Part shown: one piece after another, positions 51,389 through 59,779 of the stretch | How the letters are laid out: every line of letters begins with the position of its first letter | Numbering within the stretch: the stretch's first letter is position 1 | Origin: Streptomyces sp. 1-11 | GTDB lineage: Bacteria > Actinomycetota > Actinomycetes > Streptomycetales > Streptomycetaceae | NCBI RefSeq assembly: GCF_007176755.1 | Contig: NZ_BJTV01000009.1 | Coordinates: 124,001 to 188,000 of the forward strand | DNA: 64,000 bases | Reading direction: 5' to 3' | Made by a program: the position numbers and the translations under genes | The notes under the pieces: model-generated | Seen by the model: the letters and a program-made list of their open reading frames with translations, nothing else | Database searches by the model: none | Told to the model about the DNA's origin: nothing

Positions 51389-52849
51389 ATGGCGACCGAG
51401 GAGTTGTCCGGGCCGGAGCTGATGGAGGCGCCCGCCGCGCCCCCCGAGGAGCCGCCGCGCTGGAGTCCGCTCGTACTGGTGTCGCTCGGCACCTTCATCA
51501 CGGTGCTGGACTTCTTCATCGTGAACGTCGCCGTACCCGACATACAGAGCGAGCTGCACGCGAGTTCCGTCGCCGTGCAGTTCGTCCTCGCCGGATACGG
51601 CCTGCCGCTGGCCACGTTGATGATCACGTCCGGCCGGATGGGCGATCTCTACGGCAGGCGGCGGCTGTTCGTGCTCGGGCTCGCGCTGTTCACCGCCGCG
51701 TCCGCGTGCGCCGGACTGGCGCAGAACCCCGAACAGCTCGTGGCGGCCCGGGTGTTCCAGGGGGTCGCCGCCGCGCTCGTCACCCCCCAGGTGCTGGCCC
51801 TGCTCGGCGCGATGTACCAGGGGCGGGCCCGGGCGGTGGCGTTCAACGTCTACGGTCTGGCGATCGGCATGGCCGCCGTGTTCGGGCAGCTCATCGGCGG
51901 CTCGCTGATCGCGCTCGACCCGGGCGGCCTCGGCTGGCGGGCGATCTTCCTGGTCAACGTGCCCATCGGGCTGGTCGCGGTGGCGCTGGTGCCCCGGCTG
52001 GTCCCCGAGTCGCGCGGCGGCGGGGGCGCCGGCCTCGACGTCGTCGGCATGCTCCTGGTCATGATCGGCCTGGTGGCCGTCGTCCTGCCGCTGACCGAGG
52101 GCCGCGAACTGGGCTGGCCGCTGTGGTCGGTGCTCTGCCTGGTCGCGGCGGTGCCGGTGCTGGGGGTGTTCGCGCTGCAACAGCACCGGGGCACGGTCCG
52201 GGGCGGCTCGCCCCTGGTCGACACGGTGCTCTTCCGCTCGCGGACGTTCTCCGTCGGCCTGGTGGCCATGATGTTCTACTTCGCCACCATGGGCGCCTGC
52301 TTCCTGGTGCTGTCCCTCTACCTCCAGCAGGGGCGTGGCATGTCGCCGCTGGGTTCGGGCCTGATGTACCTCCCGATGGGCGCCGGCTTCTTCGGCGCCA
52401 CCGCCCTCGGCGGCAGCGCCGTGAGCCGGCTCGGCCGGTGGGCCCCGGCGGTCGGCGCCTTCCTCGTCGCCCTCGGCTACGGCGGACTCGCGCTGCTGGT
52501 ACGGGAGATCGGCGCGGGCGGCGAGGTCGCCCTGCTCGCCCTGCCACTGCTGGTGGCCGGCGTCGGCATGGGCCTGACGATGGCGCCGCTCTCGGCCATG
52601 GTCCTCGCACCCGTGGGCCCCGACCACGCGGCCGCCGCCTCCGGCGTCCTCACCACCGCCCAGGAGATCGGCGCGACCGTGGGCACGGCCCTGACCGGCA
52701 GCATCTTCTTCCGCCTGGTCTCCGACCACTCCGGTCCGGCCACCGCCCCCCACGCGTTCAGCGTCTCCCTGACCGTCCTCGTGGCGTTCGACCTGCTGGT
52801 CGTGGCCCTGGTGGGCTTCATGGGGCGGGCGCGGGAGGGCGCGGTCTGA
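51389..52849 (+). CDS. MFS multidrug exporter, DHA2 (14-helix) type
   Basis: The 486 residues contain about 14 hydrophobic segments. FITVLDFFIVNVAVPDIQ in helix 1, GRMGDLYGRRR (motif A) and GVAAALVTPQVLALLGAMY after it are typical of EmrB/QacA proton antiporters. ATG 51389 follows GAGGGGGC. It probably expels a drug-like compound related to the P450 and glycosyltransferase genes on the other strand. Confidence 0.9.
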   Translation: MATEELSGPELMEAPAAPPEEPPRWSPLVLVSLGTFITVLDFFIVNVAVPDIQSELHASSVAVQFVLAGYGLPLATLMITSGRMGDLYGRRRLFVLGLALFTAASACAGLAQNPEQLVAARVFQGVAAALVTPQVLALLGAMYQGRARAVAFNVYGLAIGMAAVFGQLIGGSLIALDPGGLGWRAIFLVNVPIGLVAVALVPRLVPESRGGGGAGLDVVGMLLVMIGLVAVVLPLTEGRELGWPLWSVLCLVAAVPVLGVFALQQHRGTVRGGSPLVDTVLFRSRTFSVGLVAMMFYFATMGACFLVLSLYLQQGRGMSPLGSGLMYLPMGAGFFGATALGGSAVSRLGRWAPAVGAFLVALGYGGLALLVREIGAGGEVALLALPLLVAGVGMGLTMAPLSAMVLAPVGPDHAAAASGVLTTAQEIGATVGTALTGSIFFRLVSDHSGPATAPHAFSVSLTVLVAFDLLVVALVGFMGRAREGAV

Positions 52850-52936
52850 CCGGCGGACCGGAGGACTGGCGGCCGCCACAGGGGGGACCCGGCGAAGGAC
52901 CGACGTCCACGGCAGGGGGCCGCCAGGAAAGGACCG

Positions 52937-53176
52937 ATGAGCATGGCCAGGAACAAGCGCCAGGGCTCCGGCGAGGATCTCTCCAAGGGCGACACGGTGG
53001 CCTGGAAGAGCCACGGGAGCACCACGGAGGGCGAGGTCGAGCGGAAGATCACCAAGCGGACCGAGGCGGCCGGGCGCACGGTGGACGCCTCCTCCGACGA
53101 CCCCCAGTACGAGGTCCGCAGCGACAAGTCCGGCAAGCGGGCGGTGCACAAGCCGTCCGCCCTGCGCAAGAAGTGA
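52937..53176 (+). CDS. DUF2945 (Tudor-like) small basic protein
   Basis: The 79 residues match DUF2945: GDTVAWKSHGSTTEGEVERKITKRTE, then SSDDPQYEVRSDKSGKRAVHKPSAL. The start is ATG 52937 behind AGGAAAGG; ATG 52943 is a second option. The protein is small, soluble and very basic (about 20 Lys/Arg). The domain is known from fungi as hypervirulence-associated but has no defined bacterial role. Confidence 0.85.
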   Translation: MSMARNKRQGSGEDLSKGDTVAWKSHGSTTEGEVERKITKRTEAAGRTVDASSDDPQYEVRSDKSGKRAVHKPSALRKK

Positions 53177-53210
53177 CCGCGGACCGCCGCGGAAGGCGAG
53201 GACGGCCGCC

Positions 53211-53699
53211 ATGCAGACGTTCCTGCCCGACCCCGACTTCCACCGCTCCGCCCTGCTCCTGGACCGCCGGCGCCTCGGCAAACAGCGTGCCGAGGCGCTC
53301 CAGGTCCTGCGCGGCCTGACCGTCCCGGGCTACGGCTGGCGCCGGCACCCCGCCGTGCGCATGTGGACCGGCTACGAGGAGGCCCTGGTGCGCTACGGCC
53401 TGGAGATCTGCCGGGTCTGGCGGGACCAGGGCCACCAGGACAGCTGCGCCGCCTCGCTCGTCGCCGGCCTCGCCGCCGAGCGCCCCGGCGCTCCCGTGCG
53501 CGACCAGCCGGCTCTCGCGGCCGCCGGCGAACTGCCGCCCTGGCTCGGCGACGAGGACTTCCACCGCAGCCACCAGTCGGCGCTCGTCCGCAAGGACCGC
53601 GACGCCTACGGCCACACCTTCCCCGGCGTGCCCGACGACCTGCCGTATGTGTGGCCGCGGTCCGACCGGGAACGAGAGGGGGTGTCCGCCGGCGAGTGA
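53211..53699 (+). CDS. MSMEG_6728-family protein (pyrimidine-dimer glycosylase-like)
   Basis: The 162 residues start MQTFLPDPDFHRSALLLDRRRLGKQRAEALQVL, split here from GYGWRRHPAVRMWTGYEEALVRYGLEIC and HRSHQSALVRKDRDAYG. This is the pattern of the actinobacterial MSMEG_6728 family, related to T4 endonuclease V. The basic, conserved N-terminus including Arg-Leu-Gly-Lys-Gln suggests DNA binding. DNA repair is inferred only from the fold relation. ATG 53211 follows GGAAGGCGAGGA. Confidence 0.82.
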   Translation: MQTFLPDPDFHRSALLLDRRRLGKQRAEALQVLRGLTVPGYGWRRHPAVRMWTGYEEALVRYGLEICRVWRDQGHQDSCAASLVAGLAAERPGAPVRDQPALAAAGELPPWLGDEDFHRSHQSALVRKDRDAYGHTFPGVPDDLPYVWPRSDREREGVSAGE

Positions 53700-53731
53700 C
53701 AGCGGCGGCCTACGGGAGACGGGAGTGAGCC

Positions 53732-54586
53732 GTGCTGCCGGACCTGCGCGCCCAGCTCGGCGCGATGCTCTTCCGCCGGGTCGCGGGCCCCGACGGCGGG
53801 GAGATCCGCGCCCGTATCCACCGGACCCCGGGCCCGCGCTGGTTCGGCCCCGACCGGCCCATCCGGACCGTCCACGGCGACGCCTCGATGTTCATCGGCG
53901 GGGTGAGCGCCCTGCTGCTGCAGTCCCTGCACCCCCTCGCCATGGCGGCCGTGGACGCCCACTCCGGCTTCCGCGGCGACCCCTGGGGGCGGCTGCAGCG
54001 CACCAGCGCCTTCCTGGCCGTCACCACCTACGGGACGGCGTCGGACGCCCAGGCGGCCGTCGACCGGGTCCGCGGCATCCACGAGGGGGTGCGCGGACGC
54101 ACCCGCGAGGGTGATCCTTACCACGCGGCCGACCCCCGTCTGCTCGACTGGGTGCACACCGCCGAGACGGAATGCTTCCTGCGCGCCCACGAACGCTACG
54201 GCGCCCGCCGCCTGGATCCGGCCGGTTACGACGGCTACGCCGCCGACGCCGCGACCGTCGCCGAGGCCCTCGGGGCGGCCGACCCGCCGCGTGACCGACG
54301 CGCCCTGGCCGACCGGCTGGAGCACTACCGGCCCGAACTCCGCTCCACCCCCGAAGCCCGGGCCGTGGCCCGCTTCCTGCTCCTGGAACCGCCCGTGCCG
54401 CTCGTCGCGCGCCCCCTGTACGGCGCCCTGGCGGCGAACGCGGTGAACCTGCTGCCGGACTGGGCCCGCGCTCTGCTGCGCCTGCCCAGGCTCCCGCTGG
54501 TCGAGGACCTCACCGTGCGCCCGGCCGGTCACCTGCTCACCCGCACCATCCGCTGGGCGATGGCGCCGACCCGGCCGTCGCCCTGA
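53732..54586 (+). CDS. MpaB-family oxygenase (DUF2236)
   Basis: GTG 53732 behind GGGAGTGA gives 284 residues. The family core is visible in TVHGDASMFIGGVSALLLQSLHPLAMAAVDAHSGF (split here), then TYGTASDAQAAVDRVRGIHEGVRG and WVHTAETECFLRAHERY, with three histidines placed to ligate heme as in latex-clearing proteins. These oxygenases act on diverse substrates. The gene starts 33 bases after the previous stop and ends two bases before the next open frame. Confidence 0.82.
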   Translation: MLPDLRAQLGAMLFRRVAGPDGGEIRARIHRTPGPRWFGPDRPIRTVHGDASMFIGGVSALLLQSLHPLAMAAVDAHSGFRGDPWGRLQRTSAFLAVTTYGTASDAQAAVDRVRGIHEGVRGRTREGDPYHAADPRLLDWVHTAETECFLRAHERYGARRLDPAGYDGYAADAATVAEALGAADPPRDRRALADRLEHYRPELRSTPEARAVARFLLLEPPVPLVARPLYGALAANAVNLLPDWARALLRLPRLPLVEDLTVRPAGHLLTRTIRWAMAPTRPSP

Positions 54587-54588
54587 CG

Positions 54589-56376
54589 GTGCGCGAATGC
54601 GTGGGGGTGGCTTGCTTCCCGGCGATGGATGCGGGACGGTTGCCAAAGGACAACATCCCCTCGAGCAGGAAGGTGGTGGGGTGCGCGGAGTGCGTGCCCC
54701 CGCTTGTGTGCGCTTCCCCGAGTTCCTTTGCCGACCCGCGGGACGCCGGCGTCAACGTCGGCGCGACCTGGGGTGATGCCCCCTACCCGGTCCTCGTCAT
54801 CGACCGGCGGGGCGCTCTCGTGGGCCTGAACGCCGCCGCCCGCCGACTCCTGCCGCACGGGAACGGCGACGGTGCGCGGCAGCACCTGGTGCCGTCCTGG
54901 CTGTGCGCGGCCCACCGGCGTCTCACCGACGGATCGGCCGGCACCTTCACCGGCCCCCTGACCGGGGAGATCGACGAACGCCGCTACGAGGCGCATCCCA
55001 CCCCGTCGGAGGACGGCGCGGTGGTCTGGTGGCTCATCGACGACACCGACCGGCGCGTGGCCGAGACCGCGCTGCTCAGCGCGCAGGAGCGGGTCGCCGT
55101 CCTGTCCGCCGTGTCCAGCAGGCTGCTGTCCACCCTCAACGTGCCGCGCTGCGCGGAGGCGACCGTGTCGATGGCGGCGGAACACCTCGCCGAGGCCGCG
55201 GTGCTCGTGCTGCCCCCGCAGGGGCGCCGGCACTCCCTGACCTACGCCCAGCGGGGCCGGCCCGTCCAGCGGGCGCAGCGGCAGATCGACCCGCGGGCCG
55301 TGCACGGCCTGGCCGAGGCGCTGCAGGGTTTCCCGCCGGTGCCCGCCCGGTGGATCGACCCCGACGGCCTGCCCGACTGGGTGGTCCCGGAGGGCTTCGC
55401 CGGGCCCGTCGGCTCGGTGATCGTCACCCCGCTGCCCGGGCACGGCGTTCCCGCCGGTGCCCTCATCCTGCTCCGCTCCGGCACAGAGCGGGCCTTCACC
55501 GAGGGCGAGGAGATCTTCGCCCGGCTGTTCGCGGCCCGGGCCGGAGCTGCCCTGTCCGCGGCCCGCCTCTACACCGAGCAGGCCGCCATCACGACCACCC
55601 TGATGCGCGAACTCCTGCCGCCCGCCCTGCACACCGTGGACGGGGTCGAGTACGCCGGGCAGTACCGCCCCGCCCGGGACGAGGAGCGGGTGGGCGGTGA
55701 CTTCTACGACTTCCACCCCGGCGCCGAGGCCTCGCAGGAAACCCTCGTCGTGCTGGGCGACGTCGCCGGCAAGGGCCTGGACGCGGCCGTGCTGACCGGC
55801 AAGATCCGCAACACCCTGCACGCCCTGCTGCCTCTGGCCGGTAACCACGACGAGGTGCTGAAGCTGCTGAACGGCGCCCTGCTGACCGCTCAGCACACCC
55901 GGTTCGCCACCCTGGTGCTCGCCTCCGTGCGCCGCCGGGACGACCAGGTGCACGTGCGGCTGACCAGCGCCGGGCACCTGCCGCCGCTGATCGTCCGCCG
56001 GGACGGCAGCGTGGAGGAGGTGCCCACCCGCGGCACCCTGGTCGGCGCCCTGCCCGAGATCAGCTCGGTCGGCGCCGAAGCGGTGCTCGGCCCGGGCGAG
56101 ACCTGTCTGCTGTACACCGACGGCATCACCGAGGCGCGCGGCGGGCCGCTCGGCGACGAGATGTTCGGCGAGCGGCGGCTGCGGCGGACCCTCGCCGAGT
56201 GCGCCGGGCTGCCGGCCGAGGCGGTCGTGGAGCGGGTCCAGATGATCGCCGCCCAGTGGCTCGGCACCGGCCGCCACGACGACATGGCCGCCGTCGCCGT
56301 CAGCGCCCCCGCGAAGGCCCCGGCGGGCGCCGCGGACCACTCCGGGGCGGGCGAGCGCGCCGGGAGGTCGGGGTGA
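54589..56376 (+). CDS. PAS-GAF-SpoIIE phosphatase, first gene of a partner-switching operon
   Basis: Up to 595 residues; the exact start is uncertain, since the GTG at 54589 lacks a clear ribosome site and several GTG codons follow up to about 54720. Domains: PAS (about 60-150, YPVLVIDRRGALVGLNAAARRLL), GAF (about 165-335) and PP2C (about 350-575) with GGDFYDF, GDVAGKGLDAA and LLYTDGITEA. It should dephosphorylate one or both STAS proteins encoded downstream. The next gene, encoding a cobalamin-binding protein, overlaps by four bases, tying sensing to phosphatase. Confidence 0.88.
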   Translation: MRECVGVACFPAMDAGRLPKDNIPSSRKVVGCAECVPPLVCASPSSFADPRDAGVNVGATWGDAPYPVLVIDRRGALVGLNAAARRLLPHGNGDGARQHLVPSWLCAAHRRLTDGSAGTFTGPLTGEIDERRYEAHPTPSEDGAVVWWLIDDTDRRVAETALLSAQERVAVLSAVSSRLLSTLNVPRCAEATVSMAAEHLAEAAVLVLPPQGRRHSLTYAQRGRPVQRAQRQIDPRAVHGLAEALQGFPPVPARWIDPDGLPDWVVPEGFAGPVGSVIVTPLPGHGVPAGALILLRSGTERAFTEGEEIFARLFAARAGAALSAARLYTEQAAITTTLMRELLPPALHTVDGVEYAGQYRPARDEERVGGDFYDFHPGAEASQETLVVLGDVAGKGLDAAVLTGKIRNTLHALLPLAGNHDEVLKLLNGALLTAQHTRFATLVLASVRRRDDQVHVRLTSAGHLPPLIVRRDGSVEEVPTRGTLVGALPEISSVGAEAVLGPGETCLLYTDGITEARGGPLGDEMFGERRLRRTLAECAGLPAEAVVERVQMIAAQWLGTGRHDDMAAVAVSAPAKAPAGAADHSGAGERAGRSG

Positions 56377-57467
56377 ACGTTCCGATACAGGTGAGCCTGC
56401 TGCGGGACCGGCTCTGGCAGGCCGTCCTGGAGGGCGACGAGTTCGGCGCGGCCGCCGTCGTGCACGGCGCGCTCGCCGAGGGCGTCGACGAGGAGACCGT
56501 GCTGCTGGACGTCATCGCCCGGATCCAGGAGAAGGTCGGCGTCGAATGGGCCGCCAACCGCATCAGCGTGGCCCAGGAACACGCCGCCACCGCCATCAAC
56601 GAGCGGGTCGTCGCCGCCCTTGCCCACCGGCAGGACGGCGGCCCGCGGCGGCTCGGGCACCGGGGACGCGTGACGGTCGGCTGCGTGGACGGCGAATGGC
56701 ACGCCTTCCCGGCCCGGCTGGTCGCGGAGATCCTGCGTCTGCGCGGCTGGCAGGTGGACTACCTGGGCGCGCAGACGCCCACCCCGCACCTCGTCGCGCA
56801 CCTGCACCACACCAATCCGCGGGCGGTGCTGCTGTCGGGCTCGATCCCCACCCACCTGCCCACCGCGCACGCGGCCATCACCGCCTGTCAGGCCGTAGGC
56901 GTCCCGGTGCTGGCGGGGGGCCGCGCGTTCGGCCCGCAGGGCCGCTACGCCTTCGCGCTCGGCGCGAACCGCTGGGCGGCCGACGCCCGCGGCGCGGCCG
57001 CGGCGCTGGAGGCCGACCTGCCGCACCCCGATCCGGCCGCCGCCCGGCAGATCGTGGACGACCTGCCGCACCTGGCCGACCAGGAGTACACCCTGGTCGT
57101 CCAGTCGCGCGGCACGCTCGTCAAACAGACGCTGCACGATCTGGAGGACCGTTTCCCCGCACTGCGCGAGTACAGTGACGAGCAGCGGGAACGGACCGCG
57201 GAGGACATCGCGCACATCGTCGACTTCCTGGCCACCGCGCTCTACGTCGACGACGTCGAGGTGTTCACCGGCTTCCTGCTGTGGACCGCGGAGATCCTCG
57301 AGGCACGGCGCGTCCCGGCGCTGTCCCTGGTCAGCGCCCTGGACGCGCTGTCCGACCGGCTGCGTGACTTCCCGCGCACCAGGAAACTGCTCCGTGAGGG
57401 CGCCACCGCCCTGCTCGAAGGCGCCCACTCGCCCGCTCACGGACCCGGACCCCACCTGCACGTATGA
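56373..57467 (+). CDS. Cobalamin-binding sensor protein with W-x9-EH photoreceptor motif
   Basis: GTG 56373 overlaps the phosphatase stop. The N-terminal helical bundle holds W59-x9-E69-H70, the motif that caps adenosylcobalamin in CarH-type photoreceptors. The B12-binding Rossmann part (about 95-215) has an ExHxxP segment (E108, H110) in the place of ExHxxG/DxHxxG, followed by LLSGSIP and LAGGRAFGP. No MerR DNA-binding domain is present. The C-terminal ~150 residues are helical and unknown. It likely senses light or B12 and passes the signal to the neighbouring phosphatase or STAS proteins. Confidence 0.85.
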   Translation: MNVPIQVSLLRDRLWQAVLEGDEFGAAAVVHGALAEGVDEETVLLDVIARIQEKVGVEWAANRISVAQEHAATAINERVVAALAHRQDGGPRRLGHRGRVTVGCVDGEWHAFPARLVAEILRLRGWQVDYLGAQTPTPHLVAHLHHTNPRAVLLSGSIPTHLPTAHAAITACQAVGVPVLAGGRAFGPQGRYAFALGANRWAADARGAAAALEADLPHPDPAAARQIVDDLPHLADQEYTLVVQSRGTLVKQTLHDLEDRFPALREYSDEQRERTAEDIAHIVDFLATALYVDDVEVFTGFLLWTAEILEARRVPALSLVSALDALSDRLRDFPRTRKLLREGATALLEGAHSPAHGPGPHLHV

Positions 57468-57868
57468 CCCAGCACCCCGCCACCGAATTCAGCCTCACCA
57501 CGATCAGCGAGCCCGCGGCCCTGACCGTGCGCGTCGCCGGCGAACTCGACTACGACACCTGCGACGAGCTGGTGGACACCGTCGTCACCGGCCTCGCCGG
57601 CCCGCCGGCTCCCCGCCATGTGCGCCTGGACTTCGCCGACCTCACCTGGATCGACTCCATGGGACTGTCGGCGCTGCTGATGATCCACCGGCACACCCGG
57701 GCGGTCGGCGCCGCGCTGCACCTGGACAACCGGCCCGACGTCCTCGAGCGCGTCCTGCGCCACACCAATGTGCTCGGCCACCTCACGGCACCCGTCGCGA
57801 CCCCTGCCGCGGCAGGCGAACCGGGGCCGCCGGAAGAGGGCGGCGGCACCGGGGCGGGGGTCTCGTGA
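57464..57868 (+). CDS. STAS anti-anti-sigma factor (first copy)
   Basis: The ATG overlaps the B12-protein stop by four bases. The 134 residues have strands ALTVRVAGELDYDTCDELV and the phospho-acceptor loop DLTWIDSMGLSALL, with Asp-Ser before the conserved helix. A ~25-residue Pro/Gly-rich tail follows. It would be phosphorylated by an RsbW-like kinase and dephosphorylated by a SpoIIE phosphatase, freeing or holding a sigma factor. Confidence 0.9.
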   Translation: MTQHPATEFSLTTISEPAALTVRVAGELDYDTCDELVDTVVTGLAGPPAPRHVRLDFADLTWIDSMGLSALLMIHRHTRAVGAALHLDNRPDVLERVLRHTNVLGHLTAPVATPAAAGEPGPPEEGGGTGAGVS

Positions 57869-58272
57869 CACCGGCCTCGCATTCCCCGGACCACGGATGG
57901 CAGGATGACCGCATGCGGTGGGGTTCCGAGACAACAGTGCAGGTCGCGCGGCATGCGCGCGTCCTGGAGATCAGGGTGCGCGGAGAGGTCGACTACGACG
58001 AGTGCGACCTGCTGCGTGCCGCCTGGGCCGAGGCCGACGAGTCCGATCTGCCCGTCACCGTGGTGGACCTTTCCGGGGTGACCTTCGGCGACAGCCAGTT
58101 GCTCAGCGCCCTCCTCGACGCCCAGCGGCGCCACCGTGCGCGGGGCCGCGAATTCGTCATCCTCGGCCCGCTCCAGGAGGGCCTCGTCCGGCTGCTTACC
58201 ATCAGCGGCACCATCGGACACTTCTCGATCACCGACTCCCGCGACAGCGCGCTGCGCAGCGACACCTCCTGA
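57865..58272 (+). CDS. STAS anti-anti-sigma factor (second copy)
   Basis: GTG 57865 overlaps the previous stop (GTGA) and gives 135 residues; ATG 57913 would give 119 and is also possible. VLEIRVRGEVDYDECDLL and VVDLSGVTFGDSQLLSALL show the STAS fold with Asp-Ser as likely acceptor. Its sequence differs clearly from the first copy (GDSQLL versus IDSMGL), so the two probably bind different kinases. Confidence 0.88.
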   Translation: MTPASHSPDHGWQDDRMRWGSETTVQVARHARVLEIRVRGEVDYDECDLLRAAWAEADESDLPVTVVDLSGVTFGDSQLLSALLDAQRRHRARGREFVILGPLQEGLVRLLTISGTIGHFSITDSRDSALRSDTS

Positions 58273-58304
58273 CCCGCGGTGCACCATCGGGAAAGACGGG
58301 AAGG

Positions 58305-58808
58305 ATGCCGGAAAGACCGAGGGGGACGGAATTGTCCTTGACCCACGAGAGCGAAGGCGGCCACCGGCCGCACACGGCGCGACCAGCGGACGCCGGGGCC
58401 GGTGACGGGCCGCACGAGACGCTCCGCTTCAGCGCGACCTGGGGCGACGGCGCCCTGCGCATCGCCGACGCGCGCGGCGCCGTGCGCACCCTGCTCGTCC
58501 GGGCCGGGCACCCTCCCGGCCGGCGTGCCAGCCAGGACGCGCAACTGGTGGTGAGCGAACTGATCACCAACGCGCTGCGTCACGCCCCCGGCCCCTGTGC
58601 GCTGCTGCTGGAGGTCGCACCCGGCCGGCACGAAGTGCGCGTCACCGTCTCGGACACCTCCCAGGCCCCGCCCGTCGTCCGGCCCGTGGACGCCCAGCGC
58701 CTGGGCGGGCGCGGACTGCACCTCGTGCTGAGGATCTGCGGCCGCCTGCGCGTCACCCGGCACGCCCAGGGCAAGCGGGTCTCGGCCACGGTGCCGCTGC
58801 CCGCCTAG
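58305..58808 (+). CDS. RsbW-like anti-sigma kinase of the B12/STAS operon
   Basis: The 167 residues begin with ~50 disordered residues, then a HATPase domain: VVSELITNALRHAPGP (N-box), VSDTSQAPPVV (G1 Asp) and GGRGLHLVLRICGRL (G2). ATG 58305 follows GGGAAGG. It is the last gene of the operon, ending 16 bases from a convergent gene. The STAS proteins encoded upstream are its likely substrates; the sigma factor is not in the window. Confidence 0.88.
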   Translation: MPERPRGTELSLTHESEGGHRPHTARPADAGAGDGPHETLRFSATWGDGALRIADARGAVRTLLVRAGHPPGRRASQDAQLVVSELITNALRHAPGPCALLLEVAPGRHEVRVTVSDTSQAPPVVRPVDAQRLGGRGLHLVLRICGRLRVTRHAQGKRVSATVPLPA

Positions 58809-58824
58809 GCGGGGACGGCCGGCT

Positions 58825-59670
58825 TCAGACCTCGCGCCAGCGGGCGTTGCACCAGGAGAAGACGCCGAACGCGGCCAGGCCGAGGGCGACCAGGGCGAGC
58901 AGCCACGGGCCGGCCGGCAGATCCCGGAACGAACGCAGCGTGTCGTCCATGCCCTTGGCCTTGCCCGGCTGGTGCTGGACCGCCGCGACCAGGGCGAACA
59001 CCCCCGCGACGGCGAAGACGAGGCCCCGCGCGGCACCGCCGGCGACACCGAAGAAGTCGGTGAAGCGCTTCGCCTTGTGGGACATCTGCGCGGTCCGCAG
59101 GTGCTTGCGGAACTTCTTCAGCACGGCCCGGACGGCGATCCACAGCCCGGCGACCACCACGGCGGCCCCGGCCACCCCGACGATCCACTGTCCGCCCGGC
59201 CACTTCAGCGCGGTGGCCGTGATGTCGTCGGTGTTCCGGTCGGAGGAGCCGCTCCCGCTGCCCTTGTCCCCGGCCGCGTACGAGAGGACCGAGAAGGACA
59301 GGAAGGCGTAGAACACCGCCCGGCCTGCGGCCATGGCCCGCTTCGACGCCTTGCCGCCGTCCGCGCCGGCCCCGCCGAACACCGCCTCCGACAGCCGCCA
59401 CAGCGCCATGCCGGCGAGGGCGACACCGACGATCCACAGCATCGCCGAGCCGAACGGCTTCGACGCCAGTTCGCCGAGCGCGCCACCGCGGTCGGCCTGT
59501 TTGCCGCCGCTGTCGCCGCCGAACGCTATCTGCAGGGCTATCACGCCCACCAGCACGTAGATCAGTCCTCGGGCGGCGAATCCCGCGCGGGCCGCCGCGG
59601 CCATCGCCGTGCTGTCGGCCGCGCGGCGGGCGCGGCCCCGGCCACGCAGGGCCCATGACTGTGCATCCAT
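58825..59670 (-). CDS. DUF1206 membrane protein
   Basis: The 281 residues carry six hydrophobic segments in three similar pairs, as in DUF1206: ARAGFAARGLIYVLVGVIALQIAFG, RAMAAGRAVFYAFLSFSVLSY and DFFGVAGGAARGLVFAVAGVFALVAA, each followed by a second helix. A Gly/Ser loop (KGSGSGSSDRN) separates them. ATG 59670 opens the gene. The family is widespread in actinobacteria, with no known function. Confidence 0.85.
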   Translation of the reverse strand: MDAQSWALRGRGRARRAADSTAMAAAARAGFAARGLIYVLVGVIALQIAFGGDSGGKQADRGGALGELASKPFGSAMLWIVGVALAGMALWRLSEAVFGGAGADGGKASKRAMAAGRAVFYAFLSFSVLSYAAGDKGSGSGSSDRNTDDITATALKWPGGQWIVGVAGAAVVVAGLWIAVRAVLKKFRKHLRTAQMSHKAKRFTDFFGVAGGAARGLVFAVAGVFALVAAVQHQPGKAKGMDDTLRSFRDLPAGPWLLALVALGLAAFGVFSWCNARWREV

Positions 59671-59779
59671 ACTGCGCCGATGCCCCCGGACTCGGTTTCG
59701 ACACCTGCCCCGCGCGGGCGCCGGTCCCCTCGCGCCCGACGGGACCGCACGGGCCTGCGGCGGGACGGGGACGCGCCTT

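Noticed and set aside
51256..53319. ~690-codon plus-strand frame over the MFS gene
   Set aside because: It is a shifted frame of the exporter gene with no hydrophobic helices or family motif.
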